A stretch of DNA of 64,000 nucleotides from Ipomoea triloba. Lineage: Eukaryota > Streptophyta > Magnoliopsida > Solanales > Convolvulaceae. The position numbers were made by a program, and so were the translations under genes. A model generated the notes under the pieces. The model worked only from the letters and a program-made list of their open reading frames with translations, was not told the DNA's origin and did no database searches. The DNA lies in NCBI RefSeq assembly GCF_003576645.1, contig NC_044927.1, positions 14,773,162-14,837,161 of the forward strand. The letters are read 5' to 3'. Within the stretch, counting starts at the first letter, position 1; each line of letters opens with the position of its first letter. Below are positions 21,204-32,696 of the stretch, piece by piece.

Positions 21204-21360
21204 TCAAATCAAAAGATATAGACTTGCAGGCACATTAGCAAAATTTTTCTTTTTTTTGTTATTTTTTTTTTCTTTTTGTGATAAAAACTTGATCTCCTAA
21301 AATTCATTAACTCTAATGCTAGTAATAAATTAATCACACAATCAAAACCAAATAAACCAA
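21204..21360 (-). other. Leader of Gypsy 1 between primer site and ORF
   Basis: AT-rich, with poly-T runs on the plus strand and no ORF. It resembles the leader of Gypsy 2 at 38935-39018 (AAAACTTGATCTCCTAA shared). Confidence 0.6.
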
Positions 21361-21378
21361 TCCCCGGCAACGGCGCCA
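21361..21378 (-). other. Primer binding site, tRNA-Asp type
   Basis: The minus strand reads TGGCGCCGTTGCCGGGGA, an exact complement of the plant tRNA-Asp(GUC) 3' end including CCA. It lies about five bases from the LTR, as in Athila and Tat elements. Confidence 0.93.
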
Positions 21379-21383
21379 AAATG

Positions 21384-22549
21384 TGATGAGCACAAATGAT
21401 GAGTGTAAAAAGGGTGTAATGTCGTTCCGCTGAGGATTGGGGTTATGGCACGAAATTGTGTGAATTACCAGGCACTAGAGTGTATGAATTAATAGAATCC
21501 AAGCAACAAAGACTGAATGATGTAAACGAAAGCAATTGATTAAGGTGTAACAGTATGATAAAAGTATGGGTCAGATTAGGGGGATTGTAACCTTGATGTT
21601 CTAATAAGCTCAGGATTAGGGAAAGAATAATTAACCAAGGGATATATGGGCAATGCACAAAAGAGTTCTACTCAGCTACTTTCGTAATCAATAAGAGAAT
21701 TAGGCTAAGATTGCCCCACTGTCGTGATGCATCAATCATAACCTTAAGCACCTAAGCATTGTAAGCCCCCAAAATTACCTCTACTTTCATAGCAAGAAAA
21801 TTAGGTTGAAATTGGTAAGGCTCGAGGTCTCCACCCAACTGTCGTTGTGATGAATCCCTCTCCTAGACTAGCAATTAATTCTGGCCACAAACCAATAACT
21901 AGTGCAAAGAAATCCCCAAATCAACATAAACCCTAGGTAAAAGATTCCATCCCTTTATGCAAATAATCATAAATCAAACATCAAGATTAACAATGGATCC
22001 CTAATCCAAACCCATAAACGAATTACTCCTGCATGATGGAAGTAAACAAAGCAAAATAATAATTAACCATAAACATTGCAAGAAATATAAAGAGAAGAGA
22101 ACCTTAACTGATAAAGAACAAATCCAACTTCAATCCGAGATTCCAAGCTTGAAATTAAATAATCTAATGTAAAACTAATCTAAACTATTCTAGGGAAATA
22201 TAAAGAGAATAAACTAAAACTAGCTAGGGTTCAGAACTCTGTAAGGGAACCTCCTTAACTTGTAGAGAATATGTAGAATATATAGGAGATAGATGGGCCT
22301 TGGCCCATTAGAAAACTTCTAATTCTTTTCCAATTCTTATTCTTGTTTCCTATTCTTCTTGATAATTTTCTTTTCTTCCAAAACTTGTCCAAACTGCTCC
22401 AAAATTCTTCCTTTGCTGCTCCTTGTGGATAATTCAACTCTTGGGATAATATAACACACAAACAATTCTCAATTTCATTAGAATAAGGAAAATAAGCATT
22501 AAAACAACTAAAATAAGGGGTGAATTATTGTACATAATAGTAGATATCA
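21384..22549 (-). repeat. 5' LTR of Gypsy 1
   Basis: About 1166 bases. On the minus strand it starts TGATATCTACT and ends ACATTTGTGCTCATCA. The right boundary is fixed by the resumption of tnp2 coding sequence at 22550. Blocks such as GAGGATTGGGGTTATGGCA are shared with the Gypsy 2 LTR. No second copy is present in the window. Confidence 0.8.
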
Positions 22550-24508
22550 ATACTACTAAAGGGGCTAAGGCATGCCCTATTTGTGAAGCTGAAACAGATG
22601 ATCTTTTGCTAAATAATAGTAAGAAAAATGTGTTCATGAGTCATCGAACCTTTCTACCTATTGACCATCCTTATAGAAAGAAGAAAAAAAGTTTTCAATG
22701 GAAAATTTGAGACTAGAGTGGCTCGCTCACCATTATCAAGGGATGTCATTTATGAAAGAGTCAAAAACATTGATAATGTGTTGGGAAAAACTTCAAAAAC
22801 AAGTCAGAAGGGTATTTGGAAAAAGAGGTCTATATTCTGGGATTTACCATATTGGGAGCACTTATCTGTTAGACATTGTCTTAATATAATGCATGTAGAG
22901 AAAAATATTTGTGATAGCTTTATCGGGACATTGTTGAATATTCCAGGTAAGACGAAAGATGGTATTAAAGCTAGAAAAGATATGGTTGAAATGGGGATAA
23001 GGGATTAGTTAGCACCACAAGAATCTAGAAAGAGGGCATACTTACCTCCAACTTGTTATACTTTGTCTAAAAAGGAGAAAACAAGTTTTTGTAGCTGTCT
23101 GAATGGTATTAAGGTTCCTTCCGGCTATTCATCTAATATTAAAAAACTTGTTTCAATGAAGGACCTTAAATTGGTTGGTATGAAATCTCATGATTGCCAT
23201 GTGTTAATGCAACATATGTTACCTGTTGTAGAGGCATATACCAAACCATGTTAGACAAACCATTACCAAACTTTGTTACATTTTCAATGCCATTAGTAGT
23301 AAAGTTGTTGATCCAAATGTGTTAGATTCGTTGCAAGCTGATGTGATAGTACCTTTATATCAATTTGAAATGCATTTCCCCCCATCATTTTTTGATGTTA
23401 TGGTGCATTTAACAGTTCACTTGGTGTGGGAAATTAAAATGTGTGGTCCTGTATTTTTAAGGTATATGTATCCATTTGAGAGATATATGAGAATTTTGAA
23501 AGGATATGTGAGAAATCGATATCGGCCAGAAGGGATTATAATTGAAGCTTATGGCGCTGAAGAAGTCATTGATTTTTGTACTGATTATTTGTCTAATGTT
23601 GAGTCCATTGGTGTTTTTAAATCACGTCATGAAGGAAAACTCACAGGAAAAGGTACCATTGGGTATAAAGCTATTCTACCAAGTGCAAAAATGCGAAATC
23701 AGGCTCATCATCTCGTACTACAGCACCTTTCTGAGGTTTATCCATACTTGGATCAACACATGTCTATTATGAGGAAACAAAATCCTTCTAAGGGTGAAAG
23801 ATGGATAACAAATGAACACAATAACACTTTTATCAGCTGGTTTAAAGATACAGTGTTCCAAGAGTTATCTCAAGTGTCCAATAATATCAGTGAAACCATT
23901 CGATGGTTAGCGTGGGGCCCTGGTGTTCTTGTGGACCCTTATGAAGGATATGATATTAATGGGTATACGTTTTACACAAAATGTCGAGATGAAAAAAGTG
24001 TGGTGCAAAACAGTGGAGTGACATTAGTAGCACTATCAAGAGACTATTCTACTGCTAAAGATACTAACCCGGTAGATGCTGCTTTGTCATACTATGGAGT
24101 CATTGAAGAAATTTGGGAACTTGATTATAAGGTGTTTAAGATTCCTCTATTCCGATGTTCTTGGGTTGATAACAGACGAGGTGTCCGAGTAGATGATATG
24201 AGTTTTACCTTAGTTAATCTTGGTAGACTGGATATCGTGATGAACCGTTTATACTTGCATCTCAAGCTAAACAAGCCTTCTATGTTTCTGATACAATTGA
24301 TAGTAAGTGGTCAATTGTCTTGCAAGGGAAAAGAAGTATTGTTGGTGTTGGTGATGTTGAGGATGAAGAAGAATATGACCACTTTGATGAAATCCCACCA
24401 TTTTCTATTGGTATTCAATCTGTGGCTTTAGGTGAAGATAACATTGATACCAGTTACATGCATACTGATCATGGAGAAGGATTGTGGGTTGACCATCCGA
24501 TAGTATAA
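22550..24508 (+). pseudogene. CACTA transposase (TNP2-like), 5'-truncated and frameshifted
   Basis: The coding sequence resumes with TTKGAKACPICEAETDD and HRTFLPIDHPYRKKKKSF, the conserved TNP2 core. Next come FWDLPYWEHLSVRHCLNIMH and VEKNICDSFIGTLLNIPGKT. A DUF4218-like stretch (QFEMHFPPSFFDVMVHLTVH, then LRYMYPFERYMRILKGYVRN) lies at 23350-23590. A DUF4216-like stretch (YYGVIEEIWELDYKVFKIPLF) lies at 24091-24250. Breaks: a frame change in the A-run near 22690, a stop near 23008, a frame change near 23250 and another at about 24230. The final frame ends GEGLWVDHPIV at 24508. The N-terminal part is lost, so it cannot make active transposase. Confidence 0.92.
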
Positions 24509-24536
24509 TTTCTAAAATGTAATATAATCTTATTTG

Positions 24537-24577
<41 letters not shown>

Positions 24578-24640
24578 TTTATAACAATATAATTTCTAAT
24601 AATATTGTTATCTTATGAATGTGCAGGTATATAAATATCC

Positions 24641-25590
24641 ATGGCCGACCCTACAGAGCCCATAGAGCATAGAAGGCCTGTTAGAACAAGAGGACTTACA
24701 GTTTGTGGGAAAATGAAAAAGAAAAAGCCAGTTGATAGGCTATTAGAAATTGAGTTTGATGATTCATGTAGGCCTATTGGCCCAAATGCAAAGGAGTTCT
24801 CAAACTACCTGGGCAGTTTGGTTCGTCATCACGTGGATATTAATATCACAGATTGGCCTCACGTCCCCCACGGAGTTAACGAACAAATTTGGCATTATCT
24901 TAATGTAATAAGCGTTAACTTTATTTAATTGATATATTGATCATTACTTCTATACATATATATATATATATATATATATGAAAAATCTAATTGCTTGCTT
25001 TTTTGTTGTCTCTAAATTCACAGAAAGAGTTTAATATCCCAAATGAAGATATAAAGAAAAATATTCTGAGGATTACGGGGTTGCGTTGGAAAGATTTCAA
25101 GACAAGATTGGTGCGGGACTTCATCAACAAAAAGCATCATAACTATAACTCTCCCATTGAGTTATATACTTTCTTGGATGAAGAAAAATGCAACATATTT
25201 CTAGAAAATCATAAAACTGAGGAGTTCCAAGTAAACTTAATAATCATGTTTTATTAGTTTTAATGCTTTATTACTATTAACATGCTATTATTTAAAACCA
25301 AATTGTATTTTAGGCCATAAGTCAGAAGTATAGGGAGTTATAAGCTCGAAATGAGCATCCTCACTACTTAGGGTCCAGAGGTTATATTGGAAAGCAGTCT
25401 GAGTGGATGTTGTCTGACCCATTGTCTTCACAATCTTCTTGCGCTTCTATTACATCGAAAATAGCAGCAAGTGATCGTAGCTTGGATTGGGTTCGAGTGT
25501 GGTCTAAAAAGTCTGAAGATGGAAGTTATTACATTCCTAACGAAAAAACAATGGGAGTGTTTGGTAAAATTGTAAGTAATACAAATACTT

Positions 25591-25632
<42 letters not shown>

Positions 25633-27557
25633 TTTAATTAATTAATGAGAATGCTAACAATCTTCTTATGTTGCAATAGATCGAGAAGTGTGAAGAGATG
25701 TCTCAAGGATCATTCCAACCAGCCCGTCAAAATGATATATTATCAGCAGCTCTAGGCACCAATGAGCACGGTGGCTATGTGAGAGGCGTTGGAGTGCATA
25801 GCAAGAATCGGGATGTGTTTGGTATGCCTAGCCGTGGAAAATCATCTTGGGGTGTTTCAGGTGTTGATCTTGAGGCTATGGAGAAAAATCTTTATGAAAA
25901 ATTGGCTGACAAAATAAGAAGAGAAACAAGGGAAGAAATGGAGGAAAAGTTTAAGGATATGCAATCTCAGCTTCAATCTTTTATGAAGAATGCACAAGCT
26001 AGTCCAAGGGTAGGCACACCGTTTTGGAGTAGTTGTCAGTCTGTTGATCCAGTGAACGAGTTTAAGGTAATATTGAATATCTTTAATATCTTGTTCAATT
26101 TAATATCTTCTAATTGTTGTTAAGCTTTTAAATTTTCTTGGCACGTAAGAAATTTCAAAAGCTCAAAATATGAGGAATTTTCAAAGTGATGATCAATATG
26201 CCATAGAGTTACAACCCACGATTGTTTCTGAAGATGTGTTGGAGCACTTGGGAGATGAATCCAAGAAGATGGTTTCATATCTAAGACACTTGCCAGCTAA
26301 TTTGGACAATGTTGAGATGGAGATAGAGGACGTGGGGGAAATATTCCATCATTCAAATATGGCTGGTGTCGTGATGTTTGACGACATTAAAGACTTGCTG
26401 ACAATGCAATGGCTCGATGTGTCCATAATACAAGTCTTTATAGTGTAAGTATTTTTTTTCTTTAGTCTTTAGTCTTTTATCTTTTATCTTTTATCTTTTA
26501 TCATTTGATTTACTAATTATTTACATTTTAGATGTCTTTATCGGCTATGCAAAAAAATTGGAGTGCCATCAATTGGATTTGTATGCCCAAGGAAGATTTC
26601 AAAAGCTAGTATCAAAACAAATTACAACGCGGTCGTTTCTTATCTCTTGCATGCGATTGAGAAAGAGAAGGACCGGACATTTATTTCGACTCCATACCAT
26701 CAAGAGTAAGAAAACTAAATTTATATTCTTTGTTATTTATATAAATTAATTGATTTATTTGTGAATTGCGTTAACGTATTTATTTTTAAATAATGTAGAA
26801 GTCGTTGGTTGCTTTTGGTCATTTGGATGAAATCAAAAGTGGTTTATGTATTAGACCCACTGCCATGTAACCGCGACCTAGAGATTAAGGCCCCATTGAG
26901 TGTGTAAGTAACTCCTAATAATATTTATTTATTATTATTAACTATTATTATTCTTTTGAATTCACCTTATGAGAGTATATAATAGGGCATTTCGGTCAAC
27001 AACAAATTTGAAAGGACAAAGAGCTAAACATTTGTTAAAATGGTGAGAAATTAAGGTATATATCAAAATTGTTTTATATATTTTATAAGGTTATTAGTAA
27101 TGTTTTATTGTTTAACTTTGTAATATATATACATAAAAATTTATAATTTGTAGTGTCCTACACAACCCGGTAATGTGGAGTGCGGATATTATGTCTTGCA
27201 ATATATGTTTGAGATATGCACTCAATACTATGAGTTTGAAGATTTAGACTCGGTAAGTAAAATTTACTAAAACTAAAGAATTTTAAATTATATTTTATTA
27301 ATGTTAAAACTAATAATTTGATAATTTTTAAATTTTTGTAGGCATTTGCGGGGTCAAAGCCCTAAATTTTTAAATTTTTGTAGGCATTTGCGGGGTCAAA
27401 GCCCTACACGGAGAATCAATTGTAGGCATTTGCGGGGTCAAAGCCCTACACGGAGAATCAAATGTAGGCATTTGCGGGGTCAAAGCCCTACACGGAGAAT
27501 CAAATCAATGAAATTCGTGAAATTTGGGCTAAATACTTTTGTGAAGAATGCTTATGA
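24641..27557 (+). pseudogene. CACTA second gene: Ptta/En-Spm domain fused to Ulp1-like cysteine protease domain
   Basis: A multi-exon gene. Exon 1 starts MADPTEPIEHRRPVRTRG. Later exons carry the plant En/Spm domain (DIKKNILRITGLRWKDFKTR at 25042; SLDWVRVWSKKSEDGSYYIP at 25480), then a coiled coil (EMEEKFKDMQSQLQSF) and a C-terminal Ulp1/C48-like region. Splicing gives VFIVCLYRLCKKIGVPS, TFISTPYHQESRWLLLVIW, VYVLDPL and CPTQPGNVECGYYVLQYMF. Catalytic Asp, Gln and Cys positions are present, but the His expected before the Trp of RWLLLVIW is Arg. The last exon reads AFAGSKPYTENQINEIRE and stops at 27557. A stop near 25345 (TTATAAGC) suggests decay. Introns hold (TA)n runs at 24540-24575, 24957-24980 and 25597-25628. 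Confidence 0.85.
27338..27505 (+). repeat. 42-base tandem repeat spanning a splice acceptor, four copies
   Basis: Copies start at 27338, 27380, 27422 and 27464, each with TGTAGGCATTTGCGGGGTCA. Each copy carries the intron acceptor and the start of the last exon. Copies 1-3 run into a stop in the protein frame (CCC TAA; CAA TTG TAG; CAA ATG TAG); only copy 4 leads into the full last exon. Confidence 0.9.
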
Positions 27558-28009
27558 TGTTTTGTGTAGGTAAAGTATTAATTTAGTAGTGTTTACTTAT
27601 GATGTTTTATGAAATTGTAATGATGTATGTGTTGGTACTTAGTTTTTTTTATTAATTTAGTAGTGTTTACTTTGAATTGAATAAAGTATTTTGAAAACTT
27701 TGAAGATTTGAAGTGTTGGTAAGTTAGCTTTAATTTGAATTGTTGAGAAATATTTAGAATTGAAGTGTTATTTATTGTTGAAGTTTTGAAAACCTTGAAG
27801 TAGCTTTGAGATTTGAGATTTGAGATTTGTGAACTTGTTGGATAGATGTTGAATAGATTATTGTTTTGAGAATTTATTAGCTTTGAGATTTGTGAAGCTG
27901 GTATGTTTTGATGTGTATGTGTTTAAAACTGGACAGGAATTGTAAATGCTACAGAAAATTATTTGGGGTGCACAGCAAAATAAATAGCATATTAAAAATT
28001 TTTTTTAAA
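27558..28009 (+). other. 3' flank of the CACTA genes, no ORF
   Basis: AT-rich sequence with repeated TTTGAAGATTTGAAGTGTT-like phrases and no coding signal. Confidence 0.6.
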
Positions 28010-28322
28010 AAATAACCCAGTTCCGGACGCAGCTAATATTTAAAAAATAATAATAATTTAGCTACGTCCGGAACTGCAAAAAAATAATAATTTAGCTACG
28101 TCCGGAACTGGGTAGTTCCGGACGCAGCTGGTATTTAAAAAAAAAATACAGTTGCGTCCGGAATTCCCCTGTTCCGGATGCAGCTGGTAACTATCTGTGT
28201 CCGGGGCAACTCCGGACGCAGATAGTCAATGTCCGGGGCAACTCCACGGCATATGTGTCTGGAGAACTCCGGACGCAGATAGTCCAAAACTCCGGACGCA
28301 GATGTCTGTTTCTGTACTAGTG
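28010..28322 (+). repeat. CACTA subterminal repeats and right terminal inverted repeat
   Basis: About ten copies in both orientations of a motif around TCCGGACGCAG occur in 300 bases (for example 28023, 28064, 28097, 28115, 28210, 28269, 28291). The element ends GTACTAGTG at 28322. Subterminal motif clusters of this kind bind the TNPA-type protein in En/Spm elements. Confidence 0.9.
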
Positions 28323-28411
28323 ATCATAAGTGGATACTACTCACATTAAGAGGAACTATCTCTATGGTTCATGTTTCTTTTGTTTCTTTGGGTTTGCACC
28401 AAGTGGGAGAA
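28323..28411 (+). other. End of the internal region of a small Copia element
   Basis: Short remnant ending in GCACCAAGTGGGAGAA, a polypurine tract for the LTR that starts at 28412. The rest of this element is absent. Confidence 0.55.
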
Positions 28412-30554
28412 TGTAACATTTTCTATTAATGTCACTATTAAGTGGTGCAAATCAATAGGCCATTTATGGCCACTATGTTGTGGTTTAAAGAATAGAAGTA
28501 ACGGTTTCCGTTACTTAGCCTATAATGATGGCACATAGGCTATATATATTAGTATGGTCATCCCACTGCTCCTATAAACAGAAAACTACACCATCTAGTT
28601 GATTAGGAGACAAAGTGGTAGACGAAACACTCTTTACAATCCTATGATGATGACAACTATGGCTGGAGGTAAACGATCCTATTAGCTTCCGCAATGAGGT
28701 TAGATTATTACAAATATTATATTGGTACATGTTAGGAACATCATGTAATAGGTTTTGATGATACCAACTGTTAAGTAAGAATCCCCAAGTCTCGATACAT
28801 AGGCAAAACAATGTAAGTTCGATAAGTAAACTAAGAGCGAAAATACAACCGGGTAATTTGAGCTCAACTCGGGAAATATTTAAGCTTAAGGTAAACTTGT
28901 TTGAACAACTTAGAAGTTTTCGTGTTGTAAGCAAACAGATAGATCAGAAGCAGGCACGAGACAACTCTGGAGGAATAAGGGTCTACGAGACATCAACTAA
29001 GTCTCGAGACACAAGCCAAGTTCGAGAGGTAAGGACCTCTCGATATACCTATCGAGTTCGAGACGTAAAGAATATTCGAGAGATAGACCTCTCGATACAT
29101 GGGATTGAAACATCAAGTGGTCGAGACATCTTCTATGGTCTCGATAAACCGGCACTTCTCCAAGAGGCTGAATGTTAGTCAACATGTGCAGATAAAATAC
29201 TCTAAGTTTGGAGAAGAAGAATATCATGGAGATAAAATATTGAAGAGGTGCTGAGCGGGAGGTTTCAAAATGGACGGAAGTGGATGACACGTCAGACATC
29301 CACCACAAACGGTCAAGAAGTGCACCAATCCTGAAGTGGTCAGATTCCCCAAACAAGGAATGATGGGAACATAAAAAGAGTAACTTTATCCAAAAGAAGC
29401 AAGTGAAGCATGAACTCAAGAAAGTGGAATATGGAATATTCACTACAAAACAAAAGGCTCAAGTTACAAGACCACTACTCCATGAAAAATGCTGAAATTG
29501 TGCAAAGACCCATGTTCGGCGTGGGAGACCAATTTCAAACGGAATAGTTTTCCCTCCAACGGAACTATTCTTCTACTCTCATATATAAGGACGTAAAGAC
29601 ACAGAAGAAACGCGGGTTTTGCGAAAGAGGTCAAGAGGTTAACAAGAGGTGTCTGATAAAAACGTTCCAGTGCAAAGTGCTTAACTTGGAATATCATCCT
29701 GATATTCAATACAACGAGAGAACACATCTTAGTGTTCGAAGAGAGTTACAAAGCTAAACTGTCATACATCCAGAAGGTGACCAAAGCTGCTCTACATCAA
29801 AGTTGATTCAACGATAGCTTGTGGTCAGATTGGAGATTGTTACATTCAACTGTGACTATCAACAACGTCTTGCTTTGGATTAAGGAAGGGAGGTGGAGTA
29901 TCCTGGCTGCTGTCCGAGCGAAAGAAACCTGAGGCTTGACGCGGGCTTGGTGATCAAAGGTCAAGTGCTCGAGAGGTGGAGTAACTGGAAGCGGGGAGAA
30001 AAACCTGAGGAGAGGCGGAGTAACCTGGCTGCTGTCCGAGCGAAAGAAACCTGAGGCTTGACGCGGGCTTGGTGATCAAAGGTCAAGTGCTCGAGAGGTG
30101 GAGTAACTGGAAGCGGGGCGAAAAACCTGAGGCTTGAGGCGGGCTTGGTGATCAAAGCTCAAGCGCTCGTTATTGTACTAGAAAGGGAAGTTTTTAGTGC
30201 AATCCTTCCAGGGAGTTTCTGGAAGAAGAGTGGAAGTAGGCGGGTTGGCCGAACCACTTAAAAATCTCTCTTGCATTTACTTTCTGTTTTTATCTCTCGC
30301 TAACTTCTCGATTGCACTGCATATAATCACACCTCTCGAACTAACCCAAACTCGTGCTAACCAAAAAGGGGATAATATTTCCGCTGCGCATAAAACTTTG
30401 TCTTCACCTCGTGAGGTATCGAACCTAAACATCCTAAGTTCAATACACACGAGAGGTCGAAAAGATTTGCAAAATCTTATACAAGTCTATTCACCCCCCC
30501 CCCTCTAGACTTGTACCCCATCCCCTTGGGACCAACAGTACATTTATTCTAACA
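28412..30554 (+). repeat. Small Copia LTR (about 330 bases) split by a solo LTR
   Basis: Starts TGTAACATTTTC at 28412. After removal of the solo LTR and one GTACA it continues TTTATTCTAACA and ends at 30554. TG...CA ends and the purine tract just before it support a 3' LTR of a small Copia, plus orientation. Confidence 0.65.
28730..30537 (+). repeat. Solo LTR of the Sirevirus-like Copia (subfamily A)
   Basis: 1808 bases from TGTTAGG to GGGACCAACA, with five-base duplications GTACA at 28725-28729 and 30538-30542. No internal region. It is nearly identical to the reverse complement of 7803-9638: a 106-codon shadow frame is unchanged between them. It arose by LTR-LTR recombination of a recently inserted element. 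The G-run hairpin is at 30480-30513. Confidence 0.95.
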
Positions 30555-30789
30555 CCTAGTCCACGATATAAATTGCCTAGATGGACCAACTTGGCTTAAT
30601 TTAATCTAATCTAATCTAATATATAATAACGTCATATCTTTTGGTCACAAAAACTCGATCAAATTCCCGCCCAAGTAAAACTACGGCGTTTTCGTCGATA
30701 GATATTGGTGGTTGCGTTTAAGATGTCTTGTAATTGCGACTTTTGAAATTTGATCAATTAGCTTTGGCTGCCCAAACATTGTTATTAAA
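30555..30789. other. Unassigned intergenic sequence
   Basis: No ORF or repeat recognised except a short TAATC microsatellite-like run (30600-30622). Confidence 0.5.
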
Positions 30790-30940
30790 TAGATGAGAGC
30801 GTAATTCAATGTATATTGATAATATGAAACCGAAAGATATAAAATACAAGAGATGCTCTAAACACAATATACAACCATAGAGTCCAAACTAGAATAGAAC
30901 ACAACTAAAGATATAATCCTAATACTCCCCCTCAAGCTCA

Positions 30941-31745
30941 AGTGGGATGAGAAATAACATTGAGCTTGTCACGTAGCAAAGTGAAACGAGGCCTAGCCAA
31001 CGGCTTAGTGAAAATGTCAGCAACCTGATCCTTCGTAGAAATAAAGTTAACTAGTAACTCCCCCTTCGCCACTTTGTCCGTAACAAAGTGGTAGTCAATT
31101 TCAACGTGCTTCGTACGAACATGAAAAATAGGGTTAGCACAAAGATAAATAACCCCTATATTATCACACCATAGCCGGGGAGGTGACGCAAGAGGTCACC
31201 CCAACTCACACATCAATGACACAAGTTAAGTAACCTTAACCGAGACATCTGCTAACGCTTTATACTCAGCCTCTGTAGACGATTGAGCCACAACCTTCTA
31301 CTTCCGACAGGACCAAGAGATCAAATTAGAACGAAGATAATCCGCATAGCCACTAGTAGACTTGCGATCTTCAGGCGAACCAGCCCAGTCAGAGTCACTA
31401 AACGCATGCAAACATCCGAGGTAGACTAACGCAAACACAAACACAAACCAAACTCCGATACTAGGTAGGATCAACATACGGTTCAACTGAGTCATCAACA
31501 GACTGAGCAACAGAAAGTGGCGTAACTAAGGCCTTACAATCAACCATTCCAGCACGCTACAAGATGTCACCCATATAACGACGCTGAAAAAGGAGCACAC
31601 CTGGTTAAAGCCTTTCGCCACAAGACGAGCCTTGTAGCGCTCCACAGACCCATCAGATTTCCGCTTGACACGAAAAACCCACTTACAGCCGACCACATTC
31701 ATACCAGGTTGAGCCGGAACAAGACACCAAGTCTGATTCTACAAG
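30941..31745 (-). pseudogene. Copia RNase H and reverse transcriptase remnant
   Basis: Readable pieces on the minus strand include WCLVPAQPGMNVVGCKWVFR and [13 protein letters not shown] (start of reverse transcriptase, 31745-31600), [20 protein letters not shown] and NLISWSCRK (RNase H, about 31410-31298), and KDQVADIFTKPLARPRF (about 31020-30970). The polymerase core with YVDD is deleted, and several frame breaks are present. Confidence 0.85.
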
Positions 31746-32119
31746 AGGGCGTTAAACTCTTCATCCATAGCCTCACGCCACTCACTATGACGAACTACCT
31801 GAGTAAAGCATATCAGATCAAAAGGAGCAGGCGGAGACACCGAAGCATGCAAAGCTACCGGACCGTGAGACATGTGGCGTAACATCATCGGATGGGAGCG
31901 AGGAAGCCCACGCATACACTTACAAGGGCGAGCAAAAACATGCCACATGAAAGCACCAACAACAATAACAGGCACCACCGACACAGGAGGCACCGCACGA
32001 GAGAACCCAGCAACTTCCCCTGACACACCAGTAACAGATTTAATATAACCACCAGTAGCGGGGCATGGAAAAGGAAAGCTGCATTCATCAAAATGAACAT
32101 GTCTACACTTTACACACAA
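31739..32119 (-). pseudogene. Copia integrase C-terminal fragment
   Basis: Begins CVKCRHVHFDECSFPF, the typical end of the integrase region before reverse transcriptase. It continues through a variable linker to RHSEWREAMDEEFNALL, the conserved start of reverse transcriptase. Confidence 0.75.
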
Positions 32120-32176
32120 AAATCTGATTAGTGTTCAGGTCAATGCATCTATAACTACAGAAAGACTCAGAATAAC

Positions 32177-32693
32177 CTAAAAACACACACCGCGGTGGAG
32201 ACCGGCAACCACGACCACAGCTACCTCGCTGCTGTCAATGTCCATGACCTCTACCACACGAGGAGTCACCACGGTCGTCCTTGCTACGGCTTCGCTGAGC
32301 AACCATGGCAGCCGGAGAAGCCAGCGCACCACCAGGAACGTATTCATCACCACAGATGAATTCATTCGCCATCAAGAAATCAGACAGCTCGGCCAGCGTA
32401 ACTGCCTCCTTCCTTGCCGTCAGGTTATCCACCAACGGACGATACTCTAAGCGAAGCCCTCGGAAAATGTACAGATTTTGGTCGGCAAGCGTCACTACCC
32501 TACCATCCAGCGCCAAATCTGCAACCAGCATTGAAGCTTTGCCAAGATAATCTACAACCGACTCATCACCCTGGTGTAGGCCTTGAAGCTGCCTTAGAAG
32601 CCGGAGAGTGCGGGCTCGCATCGCCGATCCCAACGCCTGTTCAACAGAGGGCCAAACCTGCTGGGAAGTAGTTTTTCCCACTGACAAGTGCAT
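32177..32693 (-). pseudogene. Copia gag fragment (UBN2-type)
   Basis: About 152 residues starting MHLSVGKTTSQQVWPSVEQ, with RTLRLLRQLQGLHQGDESVV and LADQNLYIFRGLRLEYRPLV, typical of the gag core of Retrofit-like Copia. It ends in a Gly/Arg/Ser stretch (about 32240) where the zinc knuckle region should begin, then joins integrase-like sequence (FLGYS near 32180), so a large deletion has occurred. The upstream part is cut by Gypsy 2. Confidence 0.8.
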
Positions 32694-32696
32694 GAC

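Larger units (their letters stand above)
14409..22549 (-). mobile_element. Gypsy element 1: non-autonomous Athila-like, 3' LTR missing
   Basis: On the minus strand: 5' LTR (21384-22549), tRNA-Asp primer site, gag-like ORF split by a later insertion, about 2 kb of noncoding DNA, and a polypurine tract at 14409-14421. No protease, reverse transcriptase or integrase is found. The 3' LTR, expected left of 14409, is replaced by the Copia LTR. The element sits inside the tnp2 gene of the CACTA element, which resumes at 22550. Confidence 0.85.
22550..28322 (+). mobile_element. CACTA (En/Spm) DNA transposon, left end missing
   Basis: Two transposon genes in the plus orientation (tnp2-like, then a Ptta/En-Spm plus Ulp1-like gene) are followed by a dense subterminal repeat region and the terminal sequence that reads CACTAGTACAGAAACAG on the minus strand. 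The 5' end, including the N-terminal half of tnp2, is missing because Gypsy 1 inserted at 22549. The three bases after the terminus are ATC; the matching duplication cannot be checked. Confidence 0.9.
30790..32696 (-). mobile_element. Decayed Copia element (Retrofit-like), internally deleted
   Basis: On the minus strand, remnants of gag (32693-32235), integrase C-terminus and start of reverse transcriptase (32119-31739), a piece of RNase H (31510-31298) and the RNase H tail (31250-30950). A purine tract TTGAGGGGGAGT follows near 30930, and then a short LTR remnant. Most of integrase and reverse transcriptase is deleted. Gypsy 2 is inserted in its gag at 32697. Confidence 0.8.

Noticed and set aside
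27338..27505. CRISPR-like array
   Set aside because: The repeats are directly adjacent without unique spacers and lie at an exon boundary of a plant transposon gene.
27346..27573. Repeat protein with RGQSPTRRI units
   Set aside because: It is the wrong frame of the 42-base splice-acceptor repeat; the Ulp1-like exon frame is the meaningful one.
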